DNA of 34,975 nucleotides from an uncultured Clostridia bacterium (GTDB lineage Bacteria; Bacillota; Clostridia; TANB77; CAG-508), in assembly GCA_947630065.1 (NCBI GenBank), contig CANRGE010000019.1:1-34975 (forward strand), written 5' to 3'. Both the position numbers and the translations under genes were made by a program. Positions 32,431-34,975 of the stretch are shown here, in pieces. The first letter of the stretch is position 1; every line of letters starts with the position of its first letter. The notes beneath the pieces were generated by a model that was not told the DNA's origin, did no database searches, and was given only the letters and a program-made list of their open reading frames with translations.

Positions 32431-33708
32431 TTATTTTTTGAATTTTATTATTGCTAGTCCACCTAGTGAAATAATTGCTATTACACTTGCAAAAACTGTA
32501 TAATTTACAACCCCAGTTTTTGGCTCATTATCTAACACTCTATCATCTGTTTTATTGTCTGTTTTAGTATCTTTTAATGCTATCATAAATGGAGAAAACT
32601 CATTAACTGTTATTGTTACTTTTCCATTTTCTACTTTTGCTGTAAATGTTTCATAAGTATTATCACTCTTTTTATGTAATATTTTTACTTCTTTTCCGTT
32701 ATAATTAGTTCCAACATTAAATAATACTTTCATATCTTTGTCAGTAGTTCCATAAGCAGTTAACTCATAACAACCTATAATATTTTTTAGTCCGTCTTTT
32801 TCTAGTTCTTTTGCCATTTCTTTATAAATTTGGTCATCTTTTTCTAGTTCTGCCATATTTACTGGTGTTCCATTTTCTAATGTTGTTCCATAAGCACCTA
32901 AATTCCAAATTGATTTTGTTTCATATAATACACCATTTTTATAAAAATGTAATAGCATAGGTATTCCCCAAGGTGTTCCACCACCGAAACCACCAGCATA
33001 CATAGAAGTTTTAATAGTAATTGAATTGTCATTTAATAATTTAGTAAAATCATAAGTCTTTTCATTCCATTTATTAGCATTTTCTTCATCGCCTATATTA
33101 TAAATTGTAAAAACTGCATCAGTTGTTTCTGTTCCTACATCTTTATATTGAGCAAATTTAATATTTTTTACTGCATTTTTTACATAAGTTTCATCATTTG
33201 CACTATAATTACTTTCTTTTGCATAATTAATTGTTACATTTTTTGAAGATTTTATTGTTCCATCTATGGTTAATGAAATTGTTATTGTTTTAAAATCAAA
33301 AAGTGGGTCTTGCATTTCTGCTTTAATTGTTTCTTTTTCTACTTCTTCTGTGTCCATATACCCTAAATTTTCAAATAAAGTTATTATTTTTGTTTGTACT
33401 TCTGCATTTATTTCTTCTACTGTTTTCACAAAAATGTCACTATTCTCATTTTTTTCATTTTCGATAATAGCATTTACGAAATCTGTTTTAGTTTTAGTTA
33501 TATCAATAGTATTTGGAACAATGCTATCAAATTTTTCTTTTGTTATAGCATTAAAAAGTTCTGTTCCCGTTCCAGTTGTTTGTAATTGTCCCTGTGTTTC
33601 TTCTGCTTTTACTTCTGTTGCTTGTACCATATTTGTATTAAATAGGCACATTGTTATTAGTAAAATGCTTACTAATAATAAAATTTTCAAATTAAATTTT
33701 GTTTTCAT
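32431..33708 (-). CDS. Cell-wall-anchored surface protein, 425 aa
   Basis: A classical signal peptide (KILLLVSILLITMCLF, cleavage near VQATEV) and a C-terminal sorting signal: EPKTG, a hydrophobic helix (FASVIAIISLGGLAII) and a basic tail KFKK. The NEPKTG form suits sortase B-type enzymes, and srtB follows 90 bases downstream. The body (about 40-390) is Thr/Lys/Asn-rich and beta-rich, with no recognised adhesin or NEAT domain. Intact; Gly codons preceded by C here belong to AAC, GAC or TTC codons, not to CGG. Possibly a mating-aggregation or exclusion factor of the element, inferred from context. Confidence 0.85.
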   Translation of the reverse strand: MKTKFNLKILLLVSILLITMCLFNTNMVQATEVKAEETQGQLQTTGTGTELFNAITKEKFDSIVPNTIDITKTKTDFVNAIIENEKNENSDIFVKTVEEINAEVQTKIITLFENLGYMDTEEVEKETIKAEMQDPLFDFKTITISLTIDGTIKSSKNVTINYAKESNYSANDETYVKNAVKNIKFAQYKDVGTETTDAVFTIYNIGDEENANKWNEKTYDFTKLLNDNSITIKTSMYAGGFGGGTPWGIPMLLHFYKNGVLYETKSIWNLGAYGTTLENGTPVNMAELEKDDQIYKEMAKELEKDGLKNIIGCYELTAYGTTDKDMKVLFNVGTNYNGKEVKILHKKSDNTYETFTAKVENGKVTITVNEFSPFMIALKDTKTDNKTDDRVLDNEPKTGVVNYTVFASVIAIISLGGLAIIKFKK

Positions 33709-33781
33709 TTTTTTAATTCCCCCTTTAATTATTAAAAATTATATTACATTTTTCGACAAAAATCTACATTTGTCCAAAAAA

Positions 33782-33988
33782 TTATAACTTTTCTCTACAA
33801 AATGTTTTCTTTAAATAATCTGCTTGTTTATCAGTTAATCTATTATTAATAACTGCTAGATTTAATAAAGCCTTAATATTTTCCCATTTCATAGTTTTAC
33901 ATTTTCCTTTTGCTGTAAGTTCTATATATTCTATTATTTCTTCAAATATATAGTATGGTACATTAAAATCTTTGTTTATTTCTTCCAT
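33782..33988 (-). CDS. Small element protein, 68 aa, unknown
   Basis: AAAAAGGAATAATTTT precedes ATG 33988. The protein is helical and charged: VPYYIFEEIIEYIELTAKGK, WENIKALLNLAVINNRLT, DKQADYLKKTFCR. No recognised family; the tail resembles small regulatory or phage-like proteins. First gene of the surface-protein/sortase run. Confidence 0.6.
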   Translation of the reverse strand: MEEINKDFNVPYYIFEEIIEYIELTAKGKCKTMKWENIKALLNLAVINNRLTDKQADYLKKTFCREKL

Positions 33989-34127
33989 AAAATTATTCCT
34001 TTTTAAATTTACAAAAATATTATCATAAAACTATTAAAAAATCAATACTTTTTAATAAAAATGTAAACAATAAGATTACAGAAATATTTTTGTTATTAGT
34101 TTAGAATAATTTATAAGGAGTTCATTT

Positions 34128-34361
34128 ATGAAAAAAGTTTATTTTAGTAAAAATATTTATAATATTATTAGAAATAATGTAAAAAAATATAGAAAACAAA
34201 AAGGGTTAACATCTTCTGATATTGCAACTGCAATAGGGGTTACTGATGAATATATGAGAAGATTAGAAAGTGAAAAAGCAAATTGTGGTTTCTCTTTTGA
34301 AACACTTTATAAAATATCTGTTGCACTTGATGTTACTATTGATATGTTAATAAAAAAATAA
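34128..34361 (+). CDS. XRE-family HTH protein near the right end, 77 aa
   Basis: Single HTH domain: NNVKKYRKQKGLTSSDIATA, IGVTDEYMRRLESEK (recognition helix), TLYKISVALDVTIDMLIKK. AAGGAG precedes ATG. Similar in build to the XRE gene at 13507. It is the outermost gene before the right arm sites and is divergent from the 68-aa gene; it may repress that operon. Confidence 0.82.
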   Translation: MKKVYFSKNIYNIIRNNVKKYRKQKGLTSSDIATAIGVTDEYMRRLESEKANCGFSFETLYKISVALDVTIDMLIKK

Positions 34362-34398
34362 AAACGGTTAAGAATTAAAAATTTTTCTTAATCGTTTT
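34361..34398 (+). terminator. Terminator of the right-end XRE gene
   Basis: AAAACGGTTAAGAA pairs, with one bulge, with TTCTTAATCGTTTT, followed by ATTTTTATT, directly after the stop codon. Confidence 0.7.
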
Positions 34399-34443
34399 AT
34401 TTTTATTCAAATATCAAGCCTTATATTTTTTAATTTTTTATAA

Positions 34444-34462
34444 AGCGTGTACAGAGCGTGTA
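34444..34462. repeat. Right arm-type integrase sites
   Basis: Two AGCGTGTA octamers in direct orientation, starts 11 bp apart, the same as the left pair at 25829-25847. Confidence 0.65.
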
Positions 34463-34481
34463 TGCTCAATTTTAAATATAA

Positions 34482-34507
34482 AAAAACCGCTATTTCTAGC
34501 AGTTTTT
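34482..34507 (-). terminator. Terminator-like hairpin next to the tRNA fragment
   Basis: AAAAACCGCTA pairs, with one mismatch, with TAGCAGTTTTT. Read on the minus strand it follows the tRNA 3' end and has a T run, as expected for a tRNA transcript terminator. Confidence 0.55.
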
Positions 34508-34515
34508 CAAATTCT

Positions 34516-34571
34516 TGGTGCAGATGGCCGGAATCGAACCGGCACGGTTTATTCAACCGCAGGATTTTAAG
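34516..34571 (-). pseudogene. tRNA-Leu(UAA) 3' fragment, right attachment site
   Basis: The minus strand reads from the anticodon loop (CTTAAAA) through the anticodon 3' strand, a long class II variable arm (CGGTT, GAAT, AACCG), a perfect T arm (GCCGG TTCGATT CCGGC), the acceptor 3' strand CATCTGC, A and CCA. The 5' half is absent: sequence to the right (above 34571) does not contain the partner strands. It is therefore not a functional tRNA but the 3' part typically duplicated at integrase att sites. The adjacent element's right att core is its last 19 bases. Confidence 0.8.
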
Positions 34572-34804
34572 TTATTCTATTATTTTATTATTTAGTGATA
34601 GATAATGATATTTAATGCTATTATGTTTGTATTAAATTGCAATTATTTCAAGCAATTTGATTACTTTTTATTGTAAAAATAATGATTTTAAATATATAAA
34701 ATTCTAATTAGACTTTTTTAAGTTTTGTTAGAAAAATTTAGAAGAACAGTGTGCTATATTTCTATAACACATTGTTCTTTAGTATTACCTTTGATTATGG
34801 ATAT
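34572..34804. other. AT-rich gene-free stretch right of the tRNA fragment
   Basis: No coding frame or RNA is recognised. It contains a terminator hairpin at 34742-34779 serving the partial gene to its right. Confidence 0.4.
34742..34779 (-). terminator. Terminator of the right-edge partial gene
   Basis: AAGAACAGTGTG pairs (one G-T) with CACATTGTTCTT around CTATATTTCTATAA, 26 bases past the stop codon. Confidence 0.65.
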
Positions 34805-34975
34805 TTATGGATTATGTGAAGCTCCTGCCTTGGAAAGTTCTTCTATTGCTTCCCAAAATTGTTGGTTGTTATCAAACCAACAGTGATTTTCCTTTTCAAC
34901 TCCGCCATGTTTAAGAAGAATCCTTCTTAACTTTTTAGCAGACATTACCGAATTTTCTACTGTAATCCGGCATCC
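34805..34975 (-). CDS. C-terminal part of a gene cut by the window edge
   Basis: The minus strand is open from the window edge to a stop at 34805-34807, encoding 56 residues: TVENSVMSAKKLRRILLKHG, then GVEKENHCWFDNNQQFWEAI and EELSKAGASHNP. It is less AT-rich than the element and has its own terminator, like the other small islands in the window. No family is recognised. The real start probably lies outside; an internal ATG (MSAKKL) is possible. Confidence 0.55.
   Translation of the reverse strand, partial: GCRITVENSVMSAKKLRRILLKHGGVEKENHCWFDNNQQFWEAIEELSKAGASHNP

Larger units (their letters stand above)
25686..34534. mobile_element. Integrated element with CRESS-type Rep, FtsK-like ATPase, integrase and sortase (about 8.85 kb)
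   Basis: It is bounded by an imperfect 19-bp direct repeat (25686-25704 and 34516-34534; 17 of 19 identical), the right one being the 3' end of a tRNA-Leu. Paired AGCGTGTA octamers lie just inside both ends. Contents from left to right: tyrosine integrase, small wHTH-like protein, FtsK/TcpA-like ATPase, Rep, stem-loop origin, accessory protein, XRE regulator divergent from a 108-aa gene, sortase B, anchored surface protein, 68-aa protein and an XRE gene. No conjugation pore genes are present, so it is an integrative mobilizable element or integrated plasmid rather than a self-transmissible ICE. Codons are AT-rich. The integrase, rep and sortase genes carry CGG-linked +1 interruptions. Confidence 0.8.

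Noticed and set aside
33266..33787. Open frame of 173 aa on the plus strand
   Set aside because: Antisense to the surface protein with signal peptide and sorting signal; low-complexity composition.
25686..34534. Complete self-transmissible ICE
   Set aside because: No VirB4, lytic transglycosylase or other pore genes are present; only the FtsK-like ATPase. It is better called a mobilizable element or integrated plasmid.
34516..34650. tRNA-Leu gene split by a group I intron in the anticodon loop
   Set aside because: The break is in the place where such introns occur, but no 5' exon, intron core or terminal G is visible. A truncated att fragment is simpler.
1..34975. CRISPR array
   Set aside because: No regularly spaced direct repeats; the only dispersed repeats are the 169-bp family and the arm-site octamers.

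Overview
The window is chromosome from a very AT-rich, low-GC Firmicute, probably a gut Clostridia lineage. It has spo0A and bofA (endospore formers), and its genes use almost only A/T-ending codons. Three kinds of DNA are interleaved.

(1) Native backbone, about 2.0-21.5 kb and 23.7-25.0 kb. An acyl-CoA ligase and a YgjP-like metallopeptidase are followed by a minus-strand operon trmB - vanY-like carboxypeptidase - pth - ribonuclease G - bofA. Next come a fused ABC exporter/permease, a small XRE/coiled-coil/XRE locus, spo0A, and an operon of a methionine-gamma-lyase-like PLP enzyme, an MTA/SAH nucleosidase-like protein, an HI0933-type flavoprotein and an IMPACT-family protein. A WG-repeat membrane protein, a polysaccharide deacetylase and an MFS transporter complete it.

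(2) Small islands that are visibly less AT-rich and use codons rare in the backbone: a 57-aa basic protein, a radical SAM protein, a lipoprotein, a three-gene cassette (21.7-23.2 kb) and a decayed gene after it. They are bounded by strong hairpin terminators. Several lie beside a dispersed repeat of about 169 bp made of three consecutive hairpins (three full copies, two partial). The three-gene cassette lies exactly between two direct copies.

(3) A compact integrated mobile element, about 25.69-34.53 kb. It carries a tyrosine integrase with paired arm-type repeats at both ends, an FtsK/TcpA-like ATPase, a Rep of the eukaryotic-virus-like CRESS type (HUH endonuclease plus superfamily 3 helicase), a stem-loop origin displaying TAGTATTAC upstream of rep, XRE regulators, and a sortase B with an anchored surface protein. 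It ends at a tRNA-Leu(UAA) 3' fragment.

The most striking observation is in the element. The integrase (1 site), rep (9 sites) and sortase B (1 site) are each interrupted by single extra C residues. All eleven create a zero-frame CGG codon directly before a glycine codon. Skipping the C at each CGG restores full-length proteins with intact motifs, including a perfect Walker A in Rep and the catalytic His region of the sortase. I found no other in-frame CGG in the element and none in the AT-rich backbone genes. This suggests that CGG acts as a +1 frameshift signal (CGGN read as Gly), comparable to frameshifting at unassigned codons in some mitochondria. A systematic sequence artefact or a mutational signature must be excluded. 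The less AT-rich islands do use CGG in frame, which is evidence against a genome-wide rule or a sign that they arrived recently.
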